Origin: Nisaea denitrificans DSM 18348
Lineage (GTDB): Bacteria > Pseudomonadota > Alphaproteobacteria > Thalassobaculales > Thalassobaculaceae
DNA: 64,000 bases
Reading direction: 5' to 3'
Assembly: GCF_000426505.1 (NCBI RefSeq)
Contig: NZ_AUFM01000021.1
Location: 62,001-126,000 of the forward strand
Under the pieces are notes generated by a model. That model saw nothing but the letters and a program-made list of their open reading frames with translations. It searched no databases and was not told the DNA's origin. Each line of letters starts with the position of its first letter. The first letter of the stretch is position 1. This document shows, piece by piece, positions 7,510-14,987 of the stretch. The position numbers were made by a program, and so were the translations under genes.

Positions 7510-9105
7510 ATGGCCGCGGAAGCTCGGGATCTCGAAAACGCCGGTAATGGTATTGATGCTTCTGGCGAAGCGCGCGGCCGTCGTGGCCGCAGCGGCGGCG
7601 GCAGGGAAGCCCGCCGCGCCTCCCGGTCGAAGCCGAGCCAAGTGCAGGCGCCTTACATCACCCGCAACGTGCCGGTCTATGAAGTCCTCACAGAGGAAGG
7701 TCTCGAGATCATCGAGGCCAATGCCGAGACCATCATGGAAGAGATCGGCATCGAGTTTCAGGACGACGAGGAAGCCCTCGCCCTGTGGCGCGATGCTGGC
7801 GCGGACGTGCAGGGCACGCGGGTCCACATCCCGCGCGGTCTCGCCCGAAAGCTCTGCGCGACGGCGCCCTCGACCTTCACCCAGCATGCCCGCAACCCGG
7901 CCCGCTCGGTCGAGGTCGGCGGCAAGAACACGATCTTCGCGCCGGTCTACGGCCCGCCCTTTGTCAGCGATGTCGATGGCGGCCGCCGCTACGCGACCAT
8001 CGAGGACTTCCAGAATTTCGTGAAGCTGACCTACATGCTGCCGTCGCTGCACCATTCCGGCGGGACGGTGTGTGAGCCGGTCGATCTGCCCGTGAACAAG
8101 CGGCATTTCGACATGGTCTATGCCCACATGAAATACAGTGACAAGCCGTTCATGGGCTCTGTCACCGCGCCAGAACGGGCGCAGGACACGGTGGACATGG
8201 CGAAGATCCTGTTCGGCGCCGAGTTCGTCGAAAACAACACGGTCTGCACCAGCCTGATCAACGCCAACTCGCCGATGGTCTGGGACGGCACCATGCTGGG
8301 CGCCCTGAAGACCTATGCCCGCAACAATCAGGCCTGCATCACCACACCCTTCATCCTCGCGGGCGCCATGTCGCCGGTGACGGTGGCGGGCACGCTCGCC
8401 CAGACCCTGGCCGAAGCCATGGCCGGGATCGCCTTCGCCCAGCTCGTCCGGCCCGGCGCCCCGGTGATCTTCGGCTCCTTCGCCAGCTCCATCTCCATGC
8501 AGTCCGGTGCCCCGACCTTCGGCACGCCGGAGCCTGCCATGGTGCTCTATGGCTGCGCCCAGCTCGCCCGCCGTCTCGGCGTGCCGTTCCGTTCCGGCGG
8601 CTCGCTCTGCGGCTCCAAGACCCCGGATGCTCAGGCGGCCTATGAGTCCGCACAGACCCTGAACCCGACGGTGATGGGGGGCGTCAATTTCGTCCTGCAC
8701 AGCGCCGGCTGGCTTGAAGGCGGGCTCGTGGCCTCTTACGAGAAGCTGCTGATGGATGCGGACCAGCTCGCCATGATGCCGACGCTTCTAGGCGGCGTCG
8801 ACCTGACCGAGAACGGTCAGGCCATGGACGCGATCCGCGAGGTCGGCCCCGGCAAGCATTTCCTCGGCTGCGCTCACACCCAGGCGAATTTCGAAAACGC
8901 CTTCTTCCGCTCCCAAGTGGCCGACAACAACACCTACGAGCAATGGCACGCCGAAGGCGAACGCGACGCCTACCGCCGCACCGGGGACCGGGTGAAGACC
9001 ATGCTGGCGGAATACCAGGCCCCGGAAATCGATCCGGCGGTGGACGAGGCGCTGGTCGAGTTCATGACCAAGCGCAAGGCGTCCTTCCCGGACTCGATGG
9101 TCTGA
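7510..9105 (+). CDS. trimethylamine methyltransferase (MttB) superfamily protein, non-pyrrolysine
   Basis: A 531-aa protein of the COG5598 MttB family, whose characterised members transfer a methyl group from quaternary or tertiary amines (glycine betaine, proline betaine, carnitine, trimethylamine) to a corrinoid protein. Residues 20-50 are Arg/Gly-rich (GRRGRSGGGREARRASR), as in many alphaproteobacterial members. VLTEEGLEIIEANAETIMEE begins the barrel, and GSFASSISMQSGAPTFGTPE lies in the conserved core. There is no in-frame TAG, so it is the non-Pyl type. ATG 7510 follows GGAGG. No corrinoid protein or MtgA partner is adjacent, so the acceptor is unclear. The neighbours suggest methylated-glycine metabolism. 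Confidence 0.88.
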   Translation: MAAEARDLENAGNGIDASGEARGRRGRSGGGREARRASRSKPSQVQAPYITRNVPVYEVLTEEGLEIIEANAETIMEEIGIEFQDDEEALALWRDAGADVQGTRVHIPRGLARKLCATAPSTFTQHARNPARSVEVGGKNTIFAPVYGPPFVSDVDGGRRYATIEDFQNFVKLTYMLPSLHHSGGTVCEPVDLPVNKRHFDMVYAHMKYSDKPFMGSVTAPERAQDTVDMAKILFGAEFVENNTVCTSLINANSPMVWDGTMLGALKTYARNNQACITTPFILAGAMSPVTVAGTLAQTLAEAMAGIAFAQLVRPGAPVIFGSFASSISMQSGAPTFGTPEPAMVLYGCAQLARRLGVPFRSGGSLCGSKTPDAQAAYESAQTLNPTVMGGVNFVLHSAGWLEGGLVASYEKLLMDADQLAMMPTLLGGVDLTENGQAMDAIREVGPGKHFLGCAHTQANFENAFFRSQVADNNTYEQWHAEGERDAYRRTGDRVKTMLAEYQAPEIDPAVDEALVEFMTKRKASFPDSMV

Positions 9106-9129
9106 TCTGATTGAGGACGGCGCGGCGGC

Positions 9130-10257
9130 TTACCAGCCGTTGCGCCGGTCCCACCGCGCGATAATCTCGTCCGAGCCTTCCTCGAACACTTCATAATTCT
9201 CATAGGCCGCGACGGTCATGCAGACATGGTTCGGCAGGACGCGGACGCGGGCGCCGATAGGCAGTTCCTCGAACAGTGACGGGTCGGGCAGGTGGACTTC
9301 GCCGTGTTCCTGGTGCGTGCCCCGGATGGTGAGGTCGTGCAGCGGTTTTCCGGTCTCCAGATCCGCGAGCAGGCCGAAGCCCATATCGCCATCCTTGCCG
9401 AGCGCTTCGGTCGAGCGGTCCTTGGAGAGGGCGATGCCGCCCGCATCGAGGATCAGGGTGCCTCGGGCCTTGTTGTGGGAGATCACGCTGGCGACGACGG
9501 ATGAGGCGATATCGTCGATGCCGTGGCTGCCGATGCCGGCCTGGAACAGATCGCCGAGCGTATAGACGCCGGGGCGCATTTCGGTGACGCCGTCGAGGTG
9601 ATCGGCATAGAGCGCGGTCGGGGTCGAGCCGACGCTGACGATCATGCAGGCGATGCCGTCGGCCCGGATCAGCTCCGCCGCCGCGACGGCCGCGTCCCGT
9701 TCGACGCTGGCGACGGCTTTCATGTCTTCCGGCGTGCGGCCGCGATAGGAATGGCCGGCATGGGTCATCACACCGGCGAGGCGTGCGCGCGGGGACGTGT
9801 CCAGAATGCGGGCGATGGCGAGCAGGCGGTCATTGTCATGGTCGACACCGGTCCGGTGCTCGCCGCAATCAATCTCGATCAGGGCCGCGTGGCTGCCCGG
9901 ATGGGCGGCGATGGCCTCTGCCACCTCCACACTGTCGATCAGGATCTTCAGATCCGCGCCCTCAGCCGTCAACGCGGCGGCACGGTCCAGTTTCGAGGGC
10001 GGGATGCTGACGGCATAGAGGATGTCGGCAAAGCCGTGTTCGAACAGATATTCCGCTTCCGCCAGCGTCGAGACGGTGACGCCGCCAGTCTGGCCCGCCG
10101 TTGCGATCTTCGCGATCTCCGCCGATTTGCCGGTTTTCATATGCGGGCGCAGGGCCACGCCGAGCTCTTTGGCACGCGCGCTCATGCGGGCACAATTGCG
10201 CTCCACCCGGCTCTTGTCGAGGATCAGGCAGGGGGTCTGGAGGTCGGAGAGTTTCAT
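9130..10257 (-). CDS. D-threonine aldolase / D-serine dehydratase-like PLP enzyme
   Basis: A 375-aa fold-type III PLP enzyme. The N-terminal alanine-racemase-like barrel has the Schiff-base Lys in RPHMKTGKSAEIA near residue 40. The C-terminal D-ser_dehydrat domain has the metal ligands in PNHVCMTVA (His-x-Cys). Related enzymes cleave D-threonine or D-3-hydroxyaspartate, or deaminate D-serine; the exact substrate is open. ATG 10257 (MKLSDLQTPCLILD) matches the family start; an open frame extends 41 codons further upstream. It is convergent with the MttB-like gene, 24 bp apart. Confidence 0.87.
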   Translation of the reverse strand: MKLSDLQTPCLILDKSRVERNCARMSARAKELGVALRPHMKTGKSAEIAKIATAGQTGGVTVSTLAEAEYLFEHGFADILYAVSIPPSKLDRAAALTAEGADLKILIDSVEVAEAIAAHPGSHAALIEIDCGEHRTGVDHDNDRLLAIARILDTSPRARLAGVMTHAGHSYRGRTPEDMKAVASVERDAAVAAAELIRADGIACMIVSVGSTPTALYADHLDGVTEMRPGVYTLGDLFQAGIGSHGIDDIASSVVASVISHNKARGTLILDAGGIALSKDRSTEALGKDGDMGFGLLADLETGKPLHDLTIRGTHQEHGEVHLPDPSLFEELPIGARVRVLPNHVCMTVAAYENYEVFEEGSDEIIARWDRRNGW

Positions 10258-10468
10258 GCTCGCTCGCGGGGCTGATGTCGGCGGGAGGAGCAGCCTAGAG
10301 CCGCCCGGCCGTTCAATCAATGAAACAGCGGTAAAGAGACTGGCCGTTTGCGTTCGCCTTTCGCCGGGTTTTGTTTTCAATACAACCGGATATGGGTTTG
10401 TATGGCACCGGGTCTGACCTTTCGGGGGCGGTCAGTGAAATGCGCGGACGGGGTGACGAGTCAAATCC

Positions 10469-11248
10469 ATGGCTGAGACGAAACTTAAAGAAGCGATAAG
10501 ACTGCTTTACACCGGACGGAGCCGCAGGGCGGAGCTGTTCCGCTACGCGCTGATTGCGTTTGATGTTTTCACGATCGCCTTCTTTATCGTCACAATCCCC
10601 ATGACCCCGTCGACCAAGATATTCCTGATCGATATTGCGGTCGGATTGCTGATTTTTGGCGATTTCATGGCCCGGCTCTGGATTGCGCCGAACAAGTTCC
10701 GCATGCTGCGGCAAATCTACACGATCGCGGATATTTTCGTGATCCTGTCACTGCTGCTGGCGCCGATCTTCAGCCAGAGCTTCGCCTTCCTGCGCATTCT
10801 CCGGGCGCTTCGGCTGCTGCATTCCTATCACGTGCTGCGTGACCTTCGATCCGAAACCCCGTTTTTCCGCCGCAACGAGGACGTCATCCTCGGCGCGGTC
10901 AATCTCGGCGTGTTCGTCTTCTTCGTGACGTCGCTGGTGTTCGTGCTGCAGTTCGGCGCCAATCCGGGGATCGAGGATTTCATTGCCGCGCTCTATTTCA
11001 CCGTGTCCGCGCTGACCACGACCGGGTTCGGCGATATCGTGCTGACCGGAACGACCGGGCGGCTGCTTGCGATTGGCATCATGATCGTCGGCGTGGCCCT
11101 GTTCCTGCAACTGGCCCAGGCAATTTTCCGGCCGCGGAAGGTGTCCTATACCTGTCCGTCATGCGGTTTGAACCGGCACGAGGAAGATGCGGTTCACTGC
11201 AAGCATTGCGGCGAGCCGCTGAAGATTGAAACAGAAGGCAGCAATTAG
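10469..11248 (+). CDS. voltage-gated-type K+ channel with C-terminal zinc ribbon
   Basis: A 259-aa membrane protein. Six hydrophobic segments can be drawn; the S4-like stretch FLRILRALRLLHSYHVLRDLR (split around residues 108-127) carries regularly spaced Arg. The pore filter TTTGFGD is at 183-189, a TxGFGD variant of the K+ signature, followed by an S6 helix. The cytoplasmic tail holds Cys229, 232, 244 and 247 as two CxxC knuckles (CPSCG, CKHCG), a zinc ribbon I do not know as a usual channel tail. It is single, divergent from the PLP enzyme; the 211-bp gap shows no clear site. Confidence 0.88.
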   Translation: MAETKLKEAIRLLYTGRSRRAELFRYALIAFDVFTIAFFIVTIPMTPSTKIFLIDIAVGLLIFGDFMARLWIAPNKFRMLRQIYTIADIFVILSLLLAPIFSQSFAFLRILRALRLLHSYHVLRDLRSETPFFRRNEDVILGAVNLGVFVFFVTSLVFVLQFGANPGIEDFIAALYFTVSALTTTGFGDIVLTGTTGRLLAIGIMIVGVALFLQLAQAIFRPRKVSYTCPSCGLNRHEEDAVHCKHCGEPLKIETEGSN

Positions 11249-11303
11249 TCCGTTTCAATGGATCGGCGACATTGATCCTGAAAGCGCCGGTCGCGCAGTA
11301 AGC

Positions 11304-11663
11304 CTAGGCCGCGGCGACTTCCTTGCGTTTCTTCAGTTTGTGCCCGACTTCGATGATGGCGTTGATCGCAGGAACCAGTTCCAGACCGAGATCCGTCAGC
11401 GCGTATTCAACCGATGGCGGAGAGGTTGGCTTTACCGTGCGGGAGATGACGCCGTGCTGCTGCAGGTCCTTCAGCCGTGCCGTCAGCATTTTCGACGAGA
11501 CTCCGGGGATATCCGACTTCAACTCGCTGAAGCGGCGCGGGGCCTCGCTCAGATACCAGATGACGTTCGGCGCCCAGGCGCCGGAGATGATACTGAGGCA
11601 GGTTCCGAGTGGGCACTCTTCCGGCGGCGGGGTGACCGTGTTCTTCCGCATCTTCAGGGCCAT
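11304..11663 (-). CDS. HxlR family transcriptional regulator
   Basis: A 119-aa winged-helix regulator. ECPLGTCLSIISGAWAPNVI opens the HxlR domain, and RRFSELKSDIPGVSSKMLTA is the HTH, followed by the wing (VISRTVKPTS). Two N-terminal Cys in CPLGTC are at the place where HxlR redox or aldehyde sensors such as YodB and HypR carry their reactive Cys. ATG 11663 has AAGG upstream. It is divergent from the nitronate monooxygenase at 11795, which it probably controls. Confidence 0.9.
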   Translation of the reverse strand: MALKMRKNTVTPPPEECPLGTCLSIISGAWAPNVIWYLSEAPRRFSELKSDIPGVSSKMLTARLKDLQQHGVISRTVKPTSPPSVEYALTDLGLELVPAINAIIEVGHKLKKRKEVAAA

Positions 11664-11689
11664 GGCGGGATTACCTTTTGGTGTGCTGG

Positions 11690-11730
11690 TTACCAAGCTG
11701 TAACAGGATAATAAGATTACCAAATGTAAC
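11690..11730. promoter_or_regulatory. two TTACCAA-TGTAAC elements, likely HxlR operators
   Basis: TTACCAAGCTGTAAC at 11690-11704 and TTACCAAATGTAAC at 11717-11730 are near-identical direct repeats 27 bp apart. Each contains a TTAC/GTAA dyad. They occupy the gap between the divergent HxlR and nitronate monooxygenase genes. Confidence 0.55.
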
Positions 11731-11794
11731 TTGATTTACAATAGTAACCAGTAGCCCTAAGTGAAGAACGTCATCGCAGCAGGAGGAGCGCAGA

Positions 11795-12871
11795 ATGACG
11801 TTCACCCAAGACGCCGTTGCCCGGCTGGGCATCCGGCACCCGATCATCCAGGGGCCATTCGGCGGCGGCCTTTCGACCGTCGAGTTGGCGGCCACGGTCT
11901 CCAACAGGGGCGGGCTTGGTTCCTACGGAGCCCATATCACCGCACCGGAGGAAATTGGCGCGCTCACGCATGAGCTTGCAAGCGCCACCGCCAAGCCATT
12001 CGCACTCAATCTCTGGGTTTCGGATCATGATCCGGGCGGGGAGCATCTGAGCGATGCAGGTTTCGAGCGGCTCTATCCGGTCTTCGCGCCCTATTTCGAG
12101 GAGCTCGGGCTGGCCAAACCGACCCCGCCGGAACGTTTCCACCACCGCTTCGAGGACCAGATTGAAGCATTGCTGGAAGCGCGTCCTCCGGTGTTCAGTT
12201 TCGTTTTCGGTATTCCATCCGGGAAGGTTCTGGAGGAATGCCGCAGGCTCGGTATCCGTACCATGGGCGCGGCGACCACGCTGGCCGAGGCGGAAGCGCT
12301 GGATGCGGCCGGTGTCGATCTGATCGTTGCCACGGGGCTTGAGGCCGGCGGGCATCGGGTCTCCTTCCTGAAATCCGCGGAGGAGAGCCTGACGGGAACC
12401 TTCTCGCTGACGCAGGTCGCCGCATCTCATGTCGAGGCGCCCGTGATCGCCGCTGGCGGTATTGTCGACGGACGCGGTATCCGTGCGGCGCTGACGCTCG
12501 GCGCCGGGGCGGCGCAGATCGGCACCGCCTTTCTTGCCTGCGCCGAATCCGGCACCAAACAGGCGCACCGGGACATGCTCTTCACCGATGCTGCCCGTGA
12601 TACGGCTCTTACCCGCTCCTATACCGGCCGACTGGCCCGGGGCATCCGCAATCGCTGGATCAACGAGATGGCGGAACGGGAGAGCGAGCTGCCGCCATTC
12701 CCGGTGCAGAGCTGGTTCTTCGGCGCCATCAAGGCCGCCGCGCTCAAGCAGGGGAGGGACGATCTGGTCTCGCTCTATGCTGGCCAGTCAGCGCCGAACC
12801 TGAAACACCGCTCGGCCATCGCGTTGATGGATGATCTGACCGGCGATCTCGACTCCGTCCGCGCCGCCTGA
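11795..12871 (+). CDS. nitronate monooxygenase family FMN enzyme
   Basis: A 358-aa TIM-barrel flavoprotein of the NMO/2-nitropropane dioxygenase family. GIRHPIIQGPFGGGLSTVEL is the N-terminal FMN-site segment. GLEAGGHRVSFL carries the conserved Gly-Gly-His, and PVIAAGGIVDGRGI and GAGAAQIGTAFL are the phosphate-binding strands. These enzymes oxidise alkyl nitronates; some members act in other flavin chemistry. Strong ribosome site AGGAGGAG. It is followed 93 bp later by a GST gene, so the HxlR-NMO-GST trio looks like a detoxification unit. Confidence 0.88.
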   Translation: MTFTQDAVARLGIRHPIIQGPFGGGLSTVELAATVSNRGGLGSYGAHITAPEEIGALTHELASATAKPFALNLWVSDHDPGGEHLSDAGFERLYPVFAPYFEELGLAKPTPPERFHHRFEDQIEALLEARPPVFSFVFGIPSGKVLEECRRLGIRTMGAATTLAEAEALDAAGVDLIVATGLEAGGHRVSFLKSAEESLTGTFSLTQVAASHVEAPVIAAGGIVDGRGIRAALTLGAGAAQIGTAFLACAESGTKQAHRDMLFTDAARDTALTRSYTGRLARGIRNRWINEMAERESELPPFPVQSWFFGAIKAAALKQGRDDLVSLYAGQSAPNLKHRSAIALMDDLTGDLDSVRAA

Positions 12872-12964
12872 ATGCCGCGGGACACCCCTGCTGTCGGATC
12901 GTCTCATCCATTGCCGCAGTGTGCGGCGCCGGTCCGGCGGTTTTATCCAGAGGAGACCAAGACA

Positions 12965-13585
12965 ATGAAGCTCTATTACATCCCCGGCGCCTGTTCCCTC
13001 GCGTCTCATATCATCCTGCACGAGACTGGAGCCTCCGTCGATATCGAGAAGGTCGACGGCGCCACGCACAAAACCGAAACAGGTGCCGATTTCTACCAGG
13101 TGCACCGCAAGGGCTACGTTCCTGCTCTGCAGCTCGATGACGGGGAGGTGCTGACCGAAGGTGCAGCCATCCTGCAATATCTCGCGGACACCTCCACCAG
13201 GACAGAGTTGTCCCCGGCGCAAGGCAGTATCGAGCGGGCCCGGTTGCAATCGCAGCTCAACTTCGTTTCCGCCGAATTGCACAAGGCGTTCAGCCCGCTG
13301 TTCAAGAAGGACTCAACCGAGGACGAGAAAACCGCCGCGCGCAAGAAGGTGGCATTGCGTCTGGATGACGTTGAAGCAGTGCTGTCCGACGGGCGGGCAT
13401 ACTTCCTCGGCAAGGATTTCTCGATTGCGGACGCTTATCTCTTCACCGTCACCAACTGGACCAACCCCACCGGCCTCGGGCTCGGCGAACGACAGAACCT
13501 GGCAGCCTATATGGGCCGGATGGCAGAGCGTCCGTCGGTGCAGGCAGCAATGCAGGCTGAGGGTCTGATCGGCAAGGCTGCCTGA
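12965..13585 (+). CDS. glutathione S-transferase (beta-class-like)
   Basis: A 206-aa cytosolic GST. MKLYYIPGACSLASHIILHE is the thioredoxin-fold start; Cys10 is the beta-class active-site residue. EVLTEGAAILQYLAD includes the cis-Pro/glutathione-binding region. The C-terminal helical domain has DFSIADAYLF, the N-capping box region. ATG 12965 follows GGAG; an in-frame extension back to 12872 lacks any signal. It probably shares a transcript with the nitronate monooxygenase. Confidence 0.9.
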   Translation: MKLYYIPGACSLASHIILHETGASVDIEKVDGATHKTETGADFYQVHRKGYVPALQLDDGEVLTEGAAILQYLADTSTRTELSPAQGSIERARLQSQLNFVSAELHKAFSPLFKKDSTEDEKTAARKKVALRLDDVEAVLSDGRAYFLGKDFSIADAYLFTVTNWTNPTGLGLGERQNLAAYMGRMAERPSVQAAMQAEGLIGKAA

Positions 13586-14356
13586 TCAGGCTCCGGCTAT
13601 CGTGGCGAAGGTCTCGTTACTGATCCATCCGGTGGCGAGACCTTCCGCCCAATCAGGACGTCCGCGCTCCATGGCAAGTGTCGCCATGTCCAGATGGGCG
13701 TATGGCACGTGCCGGTGGGTGACAGACCAGCCCTCCGGCCGTTTTTCCAGAATGGCGTAGCTGGCGTGGGGCTTCCCGGCCTGCACCTTGTGCGGTATGG
13801 GCTCGAGGTCGATATAGGCCGGGCAGCCGACAGAGCCGGGATTGACGACCAGGCGCCCGTCCGCGAGGGCCACTGTCCGGGGCAGATGGGTATGGGCGCA
13901 GAGGATCAGCGGCTGCGTGATGTCCTGCGCCCGTGCTTCGATGTCGGTAAGCGCCGCGCTGCGAACCCTTCCGTCCGGGGTCACCTGTTCCAGCCAGTAG
14001 GTGTTGTCGTCTTCCGGCGTGCCGTGACAGAGAAAGACTTCGTCGCGCCAGACCATGGTTGCCGGAAGCTCCCGGATCCAATCGAGCGTTTCCGTCGCCA
14101 GTTGGTCATAGGCGAGGCGGTCCGACGTCCCCATATCCTCGGGCGCGAGTTCGATGAGCCAGCGATCATGATTGCCGCGGATCGAGACGGCGTTGATGCC
14201 GCGCAGCAGTTCCGCGGTTCCTTCGGCATCCAGCGGACTGCTGAAGAAGTCCCCGAGATTGACGATGTCGGAAATCCCCTCGGCCTTGATGTCGGCGAGG
14301 ACGGCTTCCAGAGCGAGGCTGTTTCCGTGGATGTCGGCAATGGCGGCAAATTTCAT
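13586..14356 (-). CDS. metallophosphoesterase (YfcE/MJ0936-like)
   Basis: A 256-aa calcineurin-like phosphoesterase. Metal ligands are seen in order: ADIHGNSLALEAVL (DxH), NLGDFFSSP (GD), IRGNHDRW (GNHD), LCHGTPED, and CAHTHLPRT (GHTH-like), then NPGSVGCP. These proteins hydrolyse phosphodiesters; the substrate is unknown. ATG 14356 starts at the first strand (MKFAAIADIHGN); a GTG six codons upstream is also open. It is convergent with the GST, and the two stop codons share one palindrome. Confidence 0.87.
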   Translation of the reverse strand: MKFAAIADIHGNSLALEAVLADIKAEGISDIVNLGDFFSSPLDAEGTAELLRGINAVSIRGNHDRWLIELAPEDMGTSDRLAYDQLATETLDWIRELPATMVWRDEVFLCHGTPEDDNTYWLEQVTPDGRVRSAALTDIEARAQDITQPLILCAHTHLPRTVALADGRLVVNPGSVGCPAYIDLEPIPHKVQAGKPHASYAILEKRPEGWSVTHRHVPYAHLDMATLAMERGRPDWAEGLATGWISNETFATIAGA

Positions 14357-14384
14357 GGTGTGATTGTATCGCACCTTGAGTGGA

Positions 14385-14987
14385 TCAGCCTACGCTTTCT
14401 ATTCGGACACCGAATTCCAACCCGGCATCTTCCAGATACATCCATAGATATTCGGCGAAGCTGGCCCGGACGAGGATGTCGTAGGTCGGTGTCTCGTCGG
14501 TCTGGTCGAACAGGACCGTGATCCGGCCGAGATGGCTTTGTACGCACTGACCGGGACCGAACTCGCGGGGATGCAGGTCGATGGCGCAGCCCTTGATCAT
14601 CACATCCCGGGCGTGTCTGCCGGAAAGCCGGATCAGCGTGTAATGCTCGGTCACGTCGGTGACGGCGGCATGCAGTCCGGCGACGGCCTTCGCCAGCGTG
14701 GCGGCAAGGTCCGCATCGTCGCTATAGACCATCCACTCGTTCGGGCCGGTCCACAGCACGCGGGCAGTCTTGGAGCTGGTGACAGTGCCCGGCTTAGACG
14801 GAGGTTCGACACCCAGCGCGGCTTTGACGGCGGCGGTGAATTTTTTGTCCGACGTCAGGCCGCGCAGCACCAGCCTGGTCTGGAACGGGATCTCGGTCAG
14901 TGTGATCCCGGCATCGGACAGGCCACCAATGACGATATCCAGCGGGTCGAGCGCGGTGCGGGCGGTGAGGGTTTCCAGATCAGCCAT
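14385..14987 (-). CDS. soxG: sarcosine oxidase gamma subunit
   Basis: A 200-aa protein, the smallest GcvT-like subunit of the heterotetrameric sarcosine oxidase. The context is decisive: it overlaps the end of soxA by 8 bp in the soxBDAG order. LWTGPNEWMVYSDD and HYTLIRLSGRHARDVMIKGC match SoxG. The enzyme oxidatively demethylates sarcosine to glycine and delivers the methyl group to tetrahydrofolate. ATG 14987 is chosen; an ORF start 8 codons upstream has no support. It is the last gene of the operon. Confidence 0.9.
   Translation of the reverse strand: MADLETLTARTALDPLDIVIGGLSDAGITLTEIPFQTRLVLRGLTSDKKFTAAVKAALGVEPPSKPGTVTSSKTARVLWTGPNEWMVYSDDADLAATLAKAVAGLHAAVTDVTEHYTLIRLSGRHARDVMIKGCAIDLHPREFGPGQCVQSHLGRITVLFDQTDETPTYDILVRASFAEYLWMYLEDAGLEFGVRIESVG

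Noticed and set aside
7324-8700. 458-codon minus-strand frame
   Set aside because: Antisense to the MttB-like gene; no recognisable domain.
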